64,000 nt of DNA from DASUPK01 sp963744105 (GTDB taxonomy: Bacteria; Actinomycetota; Thermoleophilia; Solirubrobacterales; 70-9), in contig CAVUSJ010000008.1 in the NCBI GenBank assembly GCA_963744105.1, positions 124,001 to 188,000 of the forward strand. The letters are read 5' to 3'. Shown here one piece after another: positions 15,937-24,498 of the stretch; positions within the stretch are counted from its first letter, which is position 1; each line of letters starts with the position of its first letter. Under the pieces are notes generated by a model that saw only the letters and a program-made list of their open reading frames with translations, was not told where the DNA came from and did no database searches. The translations under genes and the position numbers were made by a program.

Positions 15937-17169
15937 GTGAGCGAGCCTAACGACAGCGGCGCGAGGGTCTGCATCGTCGGAGGCGGCGTGGCGGGCGTGG
16001 AGGCCCTCCTGGCGCTTCGCGACATGGCCGGAGACCGCGCGCAGATCACGCTGATCGCGCCTGACCCGGACTTCGTCTACAAGCCGCTGCTCGTCGAGGA
16101 GCCGTTCGGGCTCGGCCCGCCGGAGCAGTACGCCCTCCAGCCCCTCGCCGAGGAGCTCGACGCCGAGTTCCTGCTGCGCTCGGTCTCATCGGTTTCCCCT
16201 GAAGAGCACACCCTCGAGCTGAACGACGGCAGCTCGCTTGACTACGGGCACCTGCTCGTCTGCGTCGGAGGGCGCTACGTGCCCGCCCTGCGCGACGCGA
16301 TCACCTTCCCCAACCCCACCGAGCCGCTGCGGATCGACCCGGTTCTGGATCAGGCGACGAGCGGCGACGGCCGGATCGCCTTCGTCGTGCCGCCCACCAT
16401 CACCTGGTCGCTCCCGCTCTATGAGATCGCCCTGATGACCGAGCGCCGGGCGCGGGAGCGCGGCGACAAGGTCGAGATCACGCTGATCACCCCCGAGGCA
16501 GCTCCGCTCGCGACCTTCGGCGCCGCGGCGAGCTCAGCGGTGGGCGAGCTGCTCAGCGCCCGGCGGATCGAGGTCATCACCGGCGAGCGGGCGCACGAGG
16601 AGGGCGATTCGCTGATCCTCACACCCGGTGACCTCACGGTCGAGGCCGACGTCGTGATCGCGCTGCCTGAGATGAAGGGGCCCGGGATCGAGGGGCTCCC
16701 GGCCGACGAGGACGGCTTCCTCCCGGTCGACGACCATTCCCGCGTGCACGGCGTCGAGGACGTCTACGCCGCCGGCGATGGAACCAACTTCCCGCTCAAG
16801 CAGGGCGGCCTCGCGACCCAGCAGGCCGACGCGGCGGCCGCCGACATCGCCCACCGGCTCGGTGCGTCCGCGGAACCGGAGCCCTTCCGTCCGGTCCTTC
16901 GCGGGCAGCTGCTGACGGGGGACGCGTCCCTGAATCTGCGAACCGAAGTCGCCGGCGGCGGTGGCGAGGGAACCGCGAGCCTGGACCGCCTCTGGTGGCC
17001 GCCCCACAAGATCAGCGGCCGCTACCTGTCGCCGAAGATCTACCACGGCGAGCTGCACGAGCAGGGGCGTCCGCCGGGGGAGACCCTGGACGTGGAGGTC
17101 GCGCTGCCGCAGGAGTGGCACATCGAGCCGATGGCGCTCGACCCGCTCTCTCCGCCCGAGACCGACTAG
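15937..17169 (+). CDS. FAD-dependent NAD(P)H / sulfide-quinone-type oxidoreductase
   Basis: A 410-residue flavoprotein of the pyridine-nucleotide-disulfide oxidoreductase superfamily. It begins with the dinucleotide fold VCIVGGGVAGVEALLAL, has YGHLLVCVGGR, a second nucleotide region (ITLITPEAAPLATFG), and the FAD-binding VHGVEDVYAAGDGTNFPLKQGGLATQQADAAA. The overall plan, with no CxxC next to the first fold, resembles type II NADH dehydrogenase or sulfide:quinone reductase relatives; I cannot see the SQR cysteines. Start GTG 15937 is fixed by the leaderless -10 box; a longer open frame upstream is antisense to the antiporter gene. The quinone or electron acceptor is unknown. Confidence 0.85.
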   Translation: MSEPNDSGARVCIVGGGVAGVEALLALRDMAGDRAQITLIAPDPDFVYKPLLVEEPFGLGPPEQYALQPLAEELDAEFLLRSVSSVSPEEHTLELNDGSSLDYGHLLVCVGGRYVPALRDAITFPNPTEPLRIDPVLDQATSGDGRIAFVVPPTITWSLPLYEIALMTERRARERGDKVEITLITPEAAPLATFGAAASSAVGELLSARRIEVITGERAHEEGDSLILTPGDLTVEADVVIALPEMKGPGIEGLPADEDGFLPVDDHSRVHGVEDVYAAGDGTNFPLKQGGLATQQADAAAADIAHRLGASAEPEPFRPVLRGQLLTGDASLNLRTEVAGGGGEGTASLDRLWWPPHKISGRYLSPKIYHGELHEQGRPPGETLDVEVALPQEWHIEPMALDPLSPPETD

Positions 17170-17175
17170 GTCGCG

Positions 17176-18243
17176 CTACTGCTGGCCGAGAAGGTCGGCG
17201 CACTTCTGCAGCGCGGCCGAGCCGGAGGCCTGCGAGAGGCACTGCTCGTAGGCCTGGACACCCGATGAGCTCGGCGCGGTCGTCGATCCGCCCGATTCGG
17301 GAAGGGAGCCGCTGGTCCCGAGTCCGCCCCTGAGAGCGTTGCCCAGCTGACCGGGGCTGACGCCGAGTGACTGGAAGAGATCGCTCAGGGGCTTCGCGTT
17401 GGCGGGAGCGTTGAAGGTCTGGGGCTTGTTGACGTCGGCGAAGTTGAGCTGGAAGTCGATCGTGAGCGAGTCGGGTGCGCCCGGGGTCCCTGCGGGCGGC
17501 TTCAGCTCCAGGTGGATCTGGAAGCGGCGCAGGAGCTTGTCGTTCTCGCCCGAGTAGATGTCGATGTCGCCCGACTGCACGACGTTGTCGAGCTGATCGA
17601 GCTGCTGGGTGTTGACGTTGCCGACCGCGCTGCCGGCCCTCTCGGCGATGGTCTTGAGGTCGGAGACGATCTTCGACGTGTCGACCGACCCGGAGATGTG
17701 GATGGTCTTGGTCCCCTCCACGTCGTCCGTGCCGTCGTTCTTCAGGTCGGTGAGCCAGTTGGCCGGGCTGATGCCCAGCACCTTCAGCAGGCTGCCCGAC
17801 TTGCCGTTGTTCTGACCCTGCAGCTGGGCGTAGGTGGTCGTGAACTCGTCATAGAGCTGCTGCGGGACCGCGTAGTTGGTCCCCTGGAAGTTGACGAAGG
17901 CCTGACTGCCGGTCGAGGTCAGCCCGCCGGTGCCGGAGAAGCTCTGCGAGCCGCTCTCGGCCTTGACCGAGGCGTCGATGTCGAACTTCGGGAACTGGTT
18001 GGCGCCCTGGCTGGCGAACTTGCCGCCCAGCTTCGCCTCGAAGCTGCCGGGGTTGTCGCCACCGTTGGTCTCGATCTTGAAGTCGAGGTCGAAGGTCCCG
18101 GTCTGGATGCTCGTCGGGTTGTTGAAGGTCTGCTGGAGGACCTGCTGGGGATCCTCGCCGTTGCCGCTCCCGCCGCACGCGGCGAGCACGAGCGCCGCGA
18201 CGAGCGCGAAGGCGAGTGCGATGAGGGCGCGGATCCGGGTCAC
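17176..18243 (-). CDS. Secreted lipoprotein, possibly LolA/LppX-like fold
   Basis: A 355-residue lipoprotein with signal peptide MTRIRALIALAFALVAALVL and lipobox ending at Cys23 (LAAC-GGSG). The mature part is rich in Gly, Asp and Asn with alternating polar beta-strands (TGTFDLDFKIET, KFDIDASVKAESGSQSFSG, KTIHISGSVDTSKIVSDL), consistent with the half-barrel of LppX/LprG/LolA-type lipid-binding lipoproteins, though no motif proves it. A Ser/Thr/Gly linker precedes a C-terminal stretch with two Cys (EQCLSQASGSAALQKC) that may form a disulfide. Start GTG 18243 has GGAGAG about 6 nt before it and a TACCCT box further up. Divergent from the cyclase gene. Confidence 0.7.
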   Translation of the reverse strand: MTRIRALIALAFALVAALVLAACGGSGNGEDPQQVLQQTFNNPTSIQTGTFDLDFKIETNGGDNPGSFEAKLGGKFASQGANQFPKFDIDASVKAESGSQSFSGTGGLTSTGSQAFVNFQGTNYAVPQQLYDEFTTTYAQLQGQNNGKSGSLLKVLGISPANWLTDLKNDGTDDVEGTKTIHISGSVDTSKIVSDLKTIAERAGSAVGNVNTQQLDQLDNVVQSGDIDIYSGENDKLLRRFQIHLELKPPAGTPGAPDSLTIDFQLNFADVNKPQTFNAPANAKPLSDLFQSLGVSPGQLGNALRGGLGTSGSLPESGGSTTAPSSSGVQAYEQCLSQASGSAALQKCADLLGQQ

Positions 18244-18318
18244 GGGGTCTCTCTCCAGCCTGAAGCGGCGCCGCAGGGTAGCGCAAGGTCCTTAGCGGCA
18301 GGTTGAGCAGGGGCGTCC

Positions 18319-18324
18319 TATCCT
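18319..18324 (+). promoter_or_regulatory. -10 box, leaderless
   Basis: TATCCT ends 7 nt before ATG 18332 of the cyclase/ATPase gene. Confidence 0.55.
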
Positions 18325-18331
18325 GGTTTCG

Positions 18332-21300
18332 ATGGAGGGGAGGAGAGCCTGTCCCAACTGCGCAGCCGAGAATCCCGAGCGGGCGCGGTTCTGCATGTCC
18401 TGCGGCGCCGAGCTCTCGCCGCACTGCCCGGAGTGCGGCGCAGAGAACCCGGTCGGCGCCAAGTTCTGCATGGAGTGCGGCACCGCGCTCTCCCCCGGGT
18501 CCGCTGCCACTCCCTCCGCCCCCACCCCGACGCCCGAGGCACCGCCGGAGGAGCGGCGCCAGGCGACGATCCTGTTCGCCGATCTCTCCGGATACACCGC
18601 CGCCGCCGAGCGCATGGACCCGGAGGCCGTCAAGGCGCTGGTCGATCGGACCCTTCGCGTGCTCGGCGAGGAGATCGAGCGCTTCGGCGGATCGATCGAC
18701 AAGTTCATCGGCGACAACGTGATGGGGGTCTTCGGCGCCCCGGTCGCCCACGAGGACGACCCTGAGCGAGCCGTCCGAGCCAGCCTCGCCATGCAGGGCG
18801 CGATGGAGGGAGCCAACCGCCAGAGCCGCGACAAGTACGAGGTCGGCTTCTCGCTCCGCGTCGGCATCAACTCCGGCGAGGTGATGGCCGGGGCGGTCGG
18901 CGACCGCTACACGGTGATGGGCGATGCGGTCAACGTCGCCGCGCGACTCCAGGCCGCGGGGCGGCCGGACAGCGTCACCGTCGGCGAGACCACCTACCGC
19001 GCCAGCCGGGAGGCGATCTCCTACGAGCGACTCGAGCCGCTTCGCCTCAAGGGCAAGGAGGAGCCCGTTCCAGCCTGGGAGGCCACCGGTGTGCTGGCCG
19101 AGCCCCGCCGCGCGGCGGGCCGCGCGCAGACGCCGCTGATCGGCCGCGAGGAGGAGGCGGGCCTGCTCATGTCGCTCGTGGAGCGCGTCGAACAGGAGGG
19201 CCGCCCGCACCTGGTCACGGTGCTCGGCCAGGCCGGCGTCGGCAAGTCGCGACTGCTCCGGGAGCTGACGACCACCCTCGCCGAGTCGGACGATCCGCCG
19301 ACGATCCGGCGTGGCCAGTGCCCCCCGTATGGCGCCGGCATCGCCTACTGGGCACTCGCCGAGGTGCTCAACGACGAGTTCGAGATCCGCGACACCGACG
19401 CCCCCGAGGTCGCCTGGGAGAAGCTCCGCGCCGGCGTCACCGAGCTGATGAAGGAGCTGGAGGACGAGCCGGCGGGCGAGCGGAACGCCGCCCTGCTGGC
19501 CATCCCCCTCGGCCTCGAGCCGCCCGAGGAGCTGCAGCCCTCGGAGGATGACCCGCAGCGGATGCGCGAGGCGCTCTTCTCGGCCGCGCGCGCCGTCGTC
19601 GAGGGGATCGCCCGGCGCCGTCCCCTGGTCCTGGCGATCGACGACATCCACTGGGCGGACGAGGGAATGCTCGATCTGATCGACCACCTGACTCGCTGGG
19701 TGCGGGCGCCGCTCCTGCTCGTCTGCCTGACCCGCGACGAGCTGCTCGAGCGCCGCCCCGGCTGGGGAGGCGGTCGCCGCAACGCCACCACGATCTCGCT
19801 CGAGCCGCTCACCGAGAACGAGACGCGCGAGCTGGTTGCGGCACTCATGCCGAGCTCCGACAACGGCGCCGGCGACGTCGTCCCGCAGGTGGCCGAGCGC
19901 TCCGGCGGCAACCCCCTGTTCGCGGAGGAGATGGTCAACCGCCTCCTGGAGGAGGAGACAGTCGAGGCCGAGGCGCTGCCCAGCACCGTCCAGTCGCTGC
20001 TCGCCGCTCGCCTCGATTCGCTCGATCGGCTCGAACGCCGTCTGCTCCAGTCCGCCTCGGTCGTCGGCCAGACGTTCTGGGAGGGGGCGCTGGCGGCGAC
20101 CGCCGCGGAGGAGGGCCTCGATCTCCATGCAACGCTCGCGGACCTCGAGGAGAAGGACCTGCTCGCGCCGAGCGCCGGCAGCCGGCTAGCGGGCGAGCGC
20201 GAGTACGCCTTCAAGCACGTCCTGATCCGCGACGTCGCCTATTCGATGCTGCCCAAGTCGGTGCGCTGCCGGAAGCATGTCGAGGTCGCCGAGTTCATCC
20301 GGGAGCGGGCCGGGGAGCGAAGCGACGGCGTCATCGGGCTGATCGCCGAGCACTTCGCGCGCGCGGCCGCACTCGGCTCGGAGGCCGGTCTCGACCGCGA
20401 GGCGCTCGTCGAGCTCCAGACCCAGGCCCTCGAGTCCCTCGAGGCCGCCGGAGATGCGGCGGCCGCTCTGTACTCGAACGCCGAGGCCTTCGACCGCTAC
20501 ACCGCCGCCCTGGAGATCTCGGAGTCGCTCGACGCGGGGACCGTCGCGAGGATCGGCGAGAAGCAGGGCGACGTCGCCCTGCGAATGGGGCGCGTGGACG
20601 CAGCGGTCGCAGTCTGGGAGCGCTGCCTCGACTATCACCGCGCCGAGGAGGACCTCGCGCGCGTCGCCGACCTCCACCGCAAGATCGGCGCGGCCCTCTG
20701 GCACAAGGGCGAGCGCCGCGCCTCGATCGACAACTACCAGCGCGGAATCGACCTGCTCAAGGACGGGCCGCCCTGCATCGAGCTCGTGCGGCTCTACGAG
20801 GAGGCCGCCTCTCTCTACATGCACACCGGGGACAACATGCTGGCCATCTACGCCTCGGAGAAGGCTCTGCGGCTGGCCGAGCGCCTGGACGAGGCGCGAG
20901 CCGCCAGCCGCGCCCACGGGATCTTCGGCCGCGTCTTCGGCCGCATCGGCGACTCCGAGAAGGCGCGTGAGAACCTGGAGCGCTCCGTCGCCCTCGCGCG
21001 CGAATCTGATCGGGCCGAGGCGGTGCGGGCCCTGCTCACGCTCGGCTACCACCTCGAGGTCTCCGAGGCCGACTACGACGGCGCGGCGGCCGCCTACCGC
21101 GAGGCGCTCGAGATCGCGCAGGAGGTCGGCGACCTGCCGTCGCAGGTCGAACTCCACGCGTCGCTCGGGGAGCTCGCAGTCGACAACGCCGACTGGGAGG
21201 CCGTCGAGGAGGCCGCCGAGGCGAGCGCGAGCCTGGCCGAGCGGGAGGGCCTCTACGGCAAGCTCTGCTTCCCGGACCTGATGCGCGGCGTGCTCAGCTG

Positions 21301-21883
21301 GCGCTCGGGGAACTGGGAGGAGGCGGCCCAGTCCTTCCGCCGGGCGCACGAGCTCGGCGAGCAGGTCGGGCGCTCCGAGGTCGCGTTCAACGCGCTCTTC
21401 TGGCTCGCGATCACCCTGCGCGAGAGCGGCGACCTCTCCGGCGCGGAGACCGAGCTCACCCGGGCGCTCGACATCTGCGAGCGCGCCGGGCTGATCGCGC
21501 AGTCGGTGGAGGCGATCTCTGCCCGCGCCGTGGTGCTGGCCCTGGCCGGCCGAACCGATCAGGCCCGTGCCGCGGCCGAGGAGGCCGACCGCCTCGCGGG
21601 CCGGCTGCACTACCCGGTCGGCGAGGCCGCCACGGCCGAGGCCGCCGGGGCGTGCGCCGACGACGCCGAGGGGGCCGCCGCCAAGATCGACGAGGCGCGC
21701 AGCCGCTGGCTCGAGCTCGGCCGTCCGCTCGACGCGACCCGCTGCCTGGTGGTCCAGGGCCGGCTGATGCTGGGGCACGATCCGGAGAGGGCGGCTCAGC
21801 TGCTGGACGACGCCGCCGCCGAGTACGAGGAGCTGGGCGCTCCGGCGCTCGCGGCCCGCGCCCGCGAGACCGTCTCCGCCTAG
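18332..21883 (+). CDS. Zinc-ribbon / class III nucleotide cyclase / AAA ATPase / TPR regulator
   Basis: An 1183-residue signalling protein. Residues 7-49 hold two zinc ribbons (Cys 7/10/21/24 and 32/35/46/49). From about 74 comes a class III adenylate/guanylate cyclase homology domain with both metal-binding Asp segments (FADLSGYT, Asp84; KFIGDNVMGVFGAP, Asp128), the loop RVGINSGEVMAGAVG and VMGDAVNVAARLQ. From about 265 follows an ORC/AAA-type ATPase (LIGREEEAGLL, Walker A GQAGVGKS, Walker B LVLAIDDIHWAD). The second half is TPR-like helical repeats (for example YDGAAAAYREALEIAQEVGDLPSQ). It may make cAMP or cGMP under control of the ATPase/TPR part. A leaderless -10 box fixes ATG 18332. The partly antisense 759-codon frame is a codon-bias shadow. 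Confidence 0.9.
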   Translation: MEGRRACPNCAAENPERARFCMSCGAELSPHCPECGAENPVGAKFCMECGTALSPGSAATPSAPTPTPEAPPEERRQATILFADLSGYTAAAERMDPEAVKALVDRTLRVLGEEIERFGGSIDKFIGDNVMGVFGAPVAHEDDPERAVRASLAMQGAMEGANRQSRDKYEVGFSLRVGINSGEVMAGAVGDRYTVMGDAVNVAARLQAAGRPDSVTVGETTYRASREAISYERLEPLRLKGKEEPVPAWEATGVLAEPRRAAGRAQTPLIGREEEAGLLMSLVERVEQEGRPHLVTVLGQAGVGKSRLLRELTTTLAESDDPPTIRRGQCPPYGAGIAYWALAEVLNDEFEIRDTDAPEVAWEKLRAGVTELMKELEDEPAGERNAALLAIPLGLEPPEELQPSEDDPQRMREALFSAARAVVEGIARRRPLVLAIDDIHWADEGMLDLIDHLTRWVRAPLLLVCLTRDELLERRPGWGGGRRNATTISLEPLTENETRELVAALMPSSDNGAGDVVPQVAERSGGNPLFAEEMVNRLLEEETVEAEALPSTVQSLLAARLDSLDRLERRLLQSASVVGQTFWEGALAATAAEEGLDLHATLADLEEKDLLAPSAGSRLAGEREYAFKHVLIRDVAYSMLPKSVRCRKHVEVAEFIRERAGERSDGVIGLIAEHFARAAALGSEAGLDREALVELQTQALESLEAAGDAAAALYSNAEAFDRYTAALEISESLDAGTVARIGEKQGDVALRMGRVDAAVAVWERCLDYHRAEEDLARVADLHRKIGAALWHKGERRASIDNYQRGIDLLKDGPPCIELVRLYEEAASLYMHTGDNMLAIYASEKALRLAERLDEARAASRAHGIFGRVFGRIGDSEKARENLERSVALARESDRAEAVRALLTLGYHLEVSEADYDGAAAAYREALEIAQEVGDLPSQVELHASLGELAVDNADWEAVEEAAEASASLAEREGLYGKLCFPDLMRGVLSWRSGNWEEAAQSFRRAHELGEQVGRSEVAFNALFWLAITLRESGDLSGAETELTRALDICERAGLIAQSVEAISARAVVLALAGRTDQARAAAEEADRLAGRLHYPVGEAATAEAAGACADDAEGAAAKIDEARSRWLELGRPLDATRCLVVQGRLMLGHDPERAAQLLDDAAAEYEELGAPALAARARETVSA

Positions 21884-21888
21884 CTCCA

Positions 21889-21894
21889 TACAAT
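21889..21894 (+). promoter_or_regulatory. -10 box, leaderless
   Basis: TACAAT, close to consensus, ends 6 nt before ATG 21901 in the 17-bp gap after the cyclase gene; the EVE-domain gene has its own start of transcription. Confidence 0.6.
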
Positions 21895-21900
21895 CGCGCC

Positions 21901-22365
21901 ATGTCGGAGGACGGCCCGAAGACCTGGATCCTCACCGGGTCGCTCGAGAACTTCCGCATCAACGTCGAGCGCGGCTTCGACGTGGTCGGCTTCAAGGAGC
22001 GGAGGAGGCGCCAGGCCGAGGAATTCGAGCCGGGCGACGAGATCGTCTTCTACGTGACCGGCGTGCAGGCATTCGGCGGCATCGCGCGGGTGAAGTCCGA
22101 GATGTTCGAGGACCGCGAGCGAATCTGGCCCGGGAAGAAGGGCAAGCCCGAGATCTATCCCTGGCGCGTCGAGGCCGAGCCGGTCCTGGTCCTGGCGGAA
22201 AAGGACTTCGTGCCCGCCGAGGAGCTGGTCACCGAGCTCGAGCACGTCCGCAAGTGGCCGCTCGACCACTGGCACCTCGCCTTCCAGGGGCAGCTCAGGA
22301 CGGTCGGCGACGCGGACGCCGCCCTGCTCCGAGATCGCCTCTCCTCCAAGCTGGCGCGCGCGTGA
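21901..22365 (+). CDS. EVE-domain (PUA-like) protein
   Basis: A 154-residue protein that looks like a single EVE domain: KTWILTGSLENFRINVERG, RRRQAEEFEPGDEIVFYVTGVQAFGGIARVKSE and YPWRVEAEPVLVLAEKDFVPAEELV with a late KWPLDHWHLAFQGQL. EVE domains are PUA-like and bind modified nucleobases; they occur in DNA-modification-dependent defence and in RNA metabolism. No restriction or modification partner is adjacent: the next genes encode a DUF2203 protein (overlapping by GTGA) and a small membrane protein. A housekeeping RNA-related role seems as likely as defence (inference). Confidence 0.8.
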   Translation: MSEDGPKTWILTGSLENFRINVERGFDVVGFKERRRRQAEEFEPGDEIVFYVTGVQAFGGIARVKSEMFEDRERIWPGKKGKPEIYPWRVEAEPVLVLAEKDFVPAEELVTELEHVRKWPLDHWHLAFQGQLRTVGDADAALLRDRLSSKLARA

Positions 22366-22763
22366 GCGAAGAGGGCACCGGCCTCATCCACGAGCGCCAC
22401 TTCACTCGCGAGGAGGCGAACGCCCTTCTCCCTCATCTGACCGCCATGCTCGACCAGCTGCGCGACGCCAAAGACGACCTGACGGATACCGAGGCACACG
22501 AGGCGCTCTCGGAGGCCGCGGCGGGTAACGGCGGCGGCGAGGAGGGCAAGCAGGTGGGGGTCGCGTTCCTCGAGGTCAGGCGGCTGCTCGAGGCGATCGA
22601 GCAGTCCGGGATCGTCCTCCGGGACATCGACCGCGGCCTGGTCGACTTCCCCGCCCTGATGGACGACCGAGAGGTCTATCTCTGCTGGGAGCTCGGCGAG
22701 GACGAGGTCGCCTACTGGCACGAACTCGAGACCGGTTACGGTGGCCGCGAGCCGCTCGACTGA
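22362..22763 (+). CDS. DUF2203 family protein
   Basis: A 133-residue protein matching DUF2203: HFTREEANALLPHLTAMLDQLRDAKDDL, then a helix and EQSGIVLRDIDRGLVDFPALMDDREVYLCWELGEDEVAYWHELETGYGGREPL. The LVDFP...VYLCW..GE..V.YWH pattern is the family hallmark; the function is unknown. Start GTG 22362 overlaps the EVE-domain gene by 4 bp, so the two are translationally coupled. The following membrane-protein gene starts 23 bp before its stop. Confidence 0.85.
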   Translation: MSEEGTGLIHERHFTREEANALLPHLTAMLDQLRDAKDDLTDTEAHEALSEAAAGNGGGEEGKQVGVAFLEVRRLLEAIEQSGIVLRDIDRGLVDFPALMDDREVYLCWELGEDEVAYWHELETGYGGREPLD

Positions 22764-23241
22764 GGGTTGGAGGTCGATCCCGCGCAAGCTTGCCCGCGAC
22801 CTGCGTGGCCTGGGCGGCAACGAGCGAATCGCGGTGATCGGCTGCGCGGTGATGGTCGGCAGCCTGCTGCTGCCCTGGTACCAGTCGCCGATCTCCAACG
22901 ACCTGGTCCTCACCGGGGTCGGTGGATTCAGCTGGGCGGAGGGCGCGCTGCTCCTGATCGCCGCCGCGACCACGTTCCTGGCGCTCCAGGGCGGCGGCGG
23001 CTACGTGCCGCCTCGGCCGCTCCGGGAATGGGGCCTGTTCGTGGCCGCCGGGACCTGGGCGGCCGCGATCGTCGTCTACCGGATGCTCGACCGCCCGCCG
23101 TTCACCCTCGGCGGCCGGAATGAGCCCTACGACCTGCACTACGCGATCTTCGTCGCACTCGCCGGCGCGTTGATCATCATCGCCGCCGGGCTGCGGATGC
23201 GTCCGAGGGAGCGGGCCAAGCGCCCCCAGGCGCCCGACTGA
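22741..23241 (+). CDS. Small integral membrane protein, four predicted helices
   Basis: A 166-residue protein with a basic N-terminus (RSIPRKLARDLRG) and four hydrophobic segments: ERIAVIGCAVMVGSLLLPWY, GFSWAEGALLLIAAATTFLAL, WGLFVAAGTWAAAIVVYRML and YAIFVALAGALIIIAAGLRM, ending in a basic tail. The LLPWY motif at the end of helix 1 is common in uncharacterised actinobacterial membrane proteins. Start GTG 22741 lies inside the previous gene. It converges on the beta-propeller gene with a 3-bp gap. Function unknown. Confidence 0.7.
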   Translation: MAASRSTEGWRSIPRKLARDLRGLGGNERIAVIGCAVMVGSLLLPWYQSPISNDLVLTGVGGFSWAEGALLLIAAATTFLALQGGGGYVPPRPLREWGLFVAAGTWAAAIVVYRMLDRPPFTLGGRNEPYDLHYAIFVALAGALIIIAAGLRMRPRERAKRPQAPD

Positions 23242-23244
23242 TTC

Positions 23245-24456
23245 CTACTGCTTGACCTTGTCCTTGCCGGGACCGCCGGAGAGCTTGTCCTTGCCCTTGC
23301 CCCCCACCAGGGTGTCCTTGCCGGCGCCACCGCAGAGCCGGTCATTGCCGCCACGCCCGTAGATCTTGTCCTTGCCGCCGTTGCCGACGATCACGTCCGC
23401 CTTCTTGGTGCCCTTGAGCTTCTCCGAGGCGTCGCTGCCGACGATCGTCGCGCGCCGTCCCTTGCACATGTAGACGTACTCCCACTGCGGCTCGAACGAG
23501 TCCTGGTTCGCCGCGCCCGTGATGTCGATCGGAGAGCTGCCGTCGGCGTTCATCACGAAGATGTCCTCGACGAAGGGCGCCCCCGGGTCGATGTCCTGCC
23601 TGAAGACGATCTTCGAGCCATCGGGCGAGAAGTCGGGTTCGATGCTGCTCAGGTTCGAAGTCGGCATCAGGTCGGTCTGGCCGGAGCCGTCGCTGTTCAT
23701 GACCATGATGTGGTCGATGCCCGACTTGTTGTGGGAGTAGACGATTCGCTTGCCATCGGGCGAGAAGCTCGGCCCCGAATCCCCGAATCCAGGCGTGGGA
23801 TGCGTCAGCTCGACCTTCCCGGAGCCGTCGGCGTTCATCGCGTAGATCCGGTCGTCGAAGGTGCCGGTGGAGTTGATGTCCCGGTCGAACACGATCCGCG
23901 CGCCGTCCGGCGAGAAGGAAGCCTCTCCGTCGAAGTTGGGGTTGTCGGGAGTGAGGTTGACCGGGTTCGACCCGTCCGCGTTCATCACCCAGACGTCTCC
24001 GTCGGAGTCGGACCGGTCGCTGTCGAAGACGATTCGCTTCCCGTCGGGCGAGAAGCGCGGGACATCGTCGCCGCCTCCGGTCGTCGACGGCGTGATGTCC
24101 ACCGGGTTCGAGCCGTCGGCGTTCATCACGAAGATGTGCGCGGTGAAGCCGGCGCCCGGGTCAACGTCTCGTGCGAAGGCGATCTTCCTGCCGTCAGGCG
24201 AGAACGTCGGGCTGTAGTCATCGGTCGTGTTGCCGGGTGTCAGATCGACCGGGTTCGAGCCGTCGGGGTTCATCACGAAGACGTCCTCGTTGTCGAAGCT
24301 TCCCGACCGGGTGCTGGTGAAGACGATCCGGCCGTTCTGCGCGACGGGATTGGCGGACTTCTTGGCCACGGGACCCGCAACCGCCACCGCGCCAAATGCG
24401 AGCGCGGCGGTCAAGGCAGCCGTCGCCAGGCCTGCAATTCCCCTAGGTCCCACCAT
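23245..24456 (-). CDS. Secreted TolB-like beta-propeller with RTX-like C-terminal repeats
   Basis: A 403-residue exported protein. A signal peptide (GIAGLATAALTAALAFGAVAVAGPV) is followed by about six PD40/TolB-type repeats of about 45 residues with the theme FSPDGxKIVF...IFVMNADGSNPxDIT, forming a six-bladed propeller. The last 65 residues switch to glycine-aspartate nonapeptide-like repeats (VIVGNGGKDKIYGRGGNDRL, then CGGAGKDTLVGGKGKDKLSG), a calcium-binding RTX-like parallel beta-roll, here unusually rich in Lys. ATG 24456 is preferred over ATG 24495 because the signal peptide starts right after it and a TAGTGT box lies 11 nt upstream. It probably acts outside the membrane; ligand unknown. 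Confidence 0.8.
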   Translation of the reverse strand: MVGPRGIAGLATAALTAALAFGAVAVAGPVAKKSANPVAQNGRIVFTSTRSGSFDNEDVFVMNPDGSNPVDLTPGNTTDDYSPTFSPDGRKIAFARDVDPGAGFTAHIFVMNADGSNPVDITPSTTGGGDDVPRFSPDGKRIVFDSDRSDSDGDVWVMNADGSNPVNLTPDNPNFDGEASFSPDGARIVFDRDINSTGTFDDRIYAMNADGSGKVELTHPTPGFGDSGPSFSPDGKRIVYSHNKSGIDHIMVMNSDGSGQTDLMPTSNLSSIEPDFSPDGSKIVFRQDIDPGAPFVEDIFVMNADGSSPIDITGAANQDSFEPQWEYVYMCKGRRATIVGSDASEKLKGTKKADVIVGNGGKDKIYGRGGNDRLCGGAGKDTLVGGKGKDKLSGGPGKDKVKQ

Positions 24457-24498
24457 CGAGGCGCGGCACACTACAGATCCGCCGCCTCTCATCAATCG

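Noticed and set aside
17849..20128. Long open frame (759 codons) on the minus strand opposite the cyclase/ATPase gene
   Set aside because: It is antisense to a well-conserved protein and to the end of the lipoprotein gene; the sequence is Arg/Leu/Gly-rich with no recognisable domain, typical of high-GC shadow frames.
21901..22365. EVE-domain gene as the core of a new defence system
   Set aside because: No nuclease, methylase, or other defence partner is adjacent and base composition does not change; kept only as a low-interest finding.
23500..24300. Repeated DNA stretches such as GAGCCGTCGGCGTTCATCAC that might suggest a CRISPR or tandem repeat
   Set aside because: They are in frame, about 135 bp apart and encode the FVMNADGSNP motif of the propeller repeats.
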